NCBI GenBank assembly: GCA_037013685.1
Contig: CM072894.1
Coordinates: 6,636,841-6,700,840 of the forward strand
DNA length: 64,000 bases
Reading direction: 5' to 3'
Origin: Acridotheres tristis
Lineage: Eukaryota > Chordata > Aves > Passeriformes > Sturnidae
Shown: positions 63,628 to 64,000 of the stretch, piece by piece
Position numbering within the stretch: position 1 is the first letter of the stretch
Layout: each line of letters starts with the position of its first letter
The notes under the pieces: generated by a model
Told to the model about the DNA's origin: nothing
What the model saw: only the letters and a program-made list of their open reading frames with translations
Databases searched by the model: none
Made by a program: the position numbers and the translations under genes

Positions 63628-64000
63628 CCTCACGTATTTACTTTTCAAAGCTTATATCAGCGAGATGTTACAATGCTTGACGACTGACAGTAGCAGCAAT
63701 ACTCTTCCTGTAGCATCCATATCCCCTCAAGAACATCTCTAAGAGTTGTTTTTACCCTGTTGTGATAGATGAAAATAAATGTGTGTGCTCTCAGATAGGT
63801 ACCAGGTGGATCCCCAGGGCAGGAGAGGTGTGAAGTGTGTTAGGGGAGAGGCCCTGAGGCAGTGTTGAGGTAGAAAAGCTGAAAACAGGGTTTTGCTGGT
63901 GAGCTGCTGCTCAGGCAGAGGATCTGCTGCTGGGAAGGACTTGAAAAAACAGGATGAAGCTGAGAGCATTTAGCTGGTGTTTGCTGCAGCTCAGTCAGTT
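63628..64000. other. Window-edge stretch, GC-richer, possibly part of a mobile element
   Basis: From about 63,780 to 63,960 the sequence is GC-richer (GGGGAGAGGCCCTGAGG, CTGCTGCTCAGGCAGAGG). An AATAAA on the plus strand at 63,774-63,779 is followed directly by a TG-rich run. A 76-codon minus frame (63,739-63,969) has no recognised domain. If the neighbouring LTR is a 3' LTR, this would be the end of its internal region, but no purine tract or coding motif confirms that. Confidence 0.25.

Noticed and set aside
1..64000. CRISPR arrays, operons, bacterial promoters, rRNA or tRNA genes
   Set aside because: None of these is present; no regularly spaced repeats, no dense collinear ORFs and no cloverleaf-like sequences were found.

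Overview
The window looks like ordinary non-coding nuclear DNA of a vertebrate, most likely a bird. It is AT-rich and CpG-poor. I could not recognise an exon of any known protein, a tRNA, an rRNA or any bacterial-type gene structure in 64 kb. There are no Alu-like, B1/B2-like or L1 sequences. Young repeats are sparse. The repeats that can be seen (an LTR, a possible decayed CR1 3' end, MIR/CORE-SINE relics, short homopolymer and A/C-rich tracts) fit a bird, possibly a songbird. That assignment is inference from composition and repeat content, not from a diagnostic gene.

Layout. Positions 1 to about 57,000 are mostly unique AT-rich sequence, either a large intron or an intergenic gene desert. 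It is punctuated by simple-sequence tracts (A28 at 13,393; an A/C-rich tract at 16,088; T30 at 46,401; A18G10 at 49,614), two likely ancient MIR-type SINE relics (4,358 and 17,833) and a candidate CR1 tail (17,121). A few islands have higher GC than their surroundings (24,475-24,790; 29,280-29,650; 51,880-52,330). The last 7 kb (57,094-64,000) is different. It holds two direct copies of a block of about 190-200 bp that lie 3.7 kb apart, a 62/63-bp minisatellite just after the second copy, a GC-richer island with an (AT)n run, and a retroviral-type LTR on the minus strand with a TATA box, a polyadenylation signal and TG...CA-type ends. The window ends in another GC-richer stretch that may belong to the same or another mobile element.

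Nearly all open reading frames are short and are best explained by chance. The two longest outside the LTR (184 codons at 51,872-52,426 and 170 codons at 12,085-12,597, both minus) match no family I recognise. They are listed as unassigned, not as genes.

No multi-gene system is visible. The points most worth checking are the duplicated block, both copies of which end in the same branch-point/polypyrimidine/AG arrangement as a 3' splice site, and the minus-strand LTR with its internal tandem duplications.
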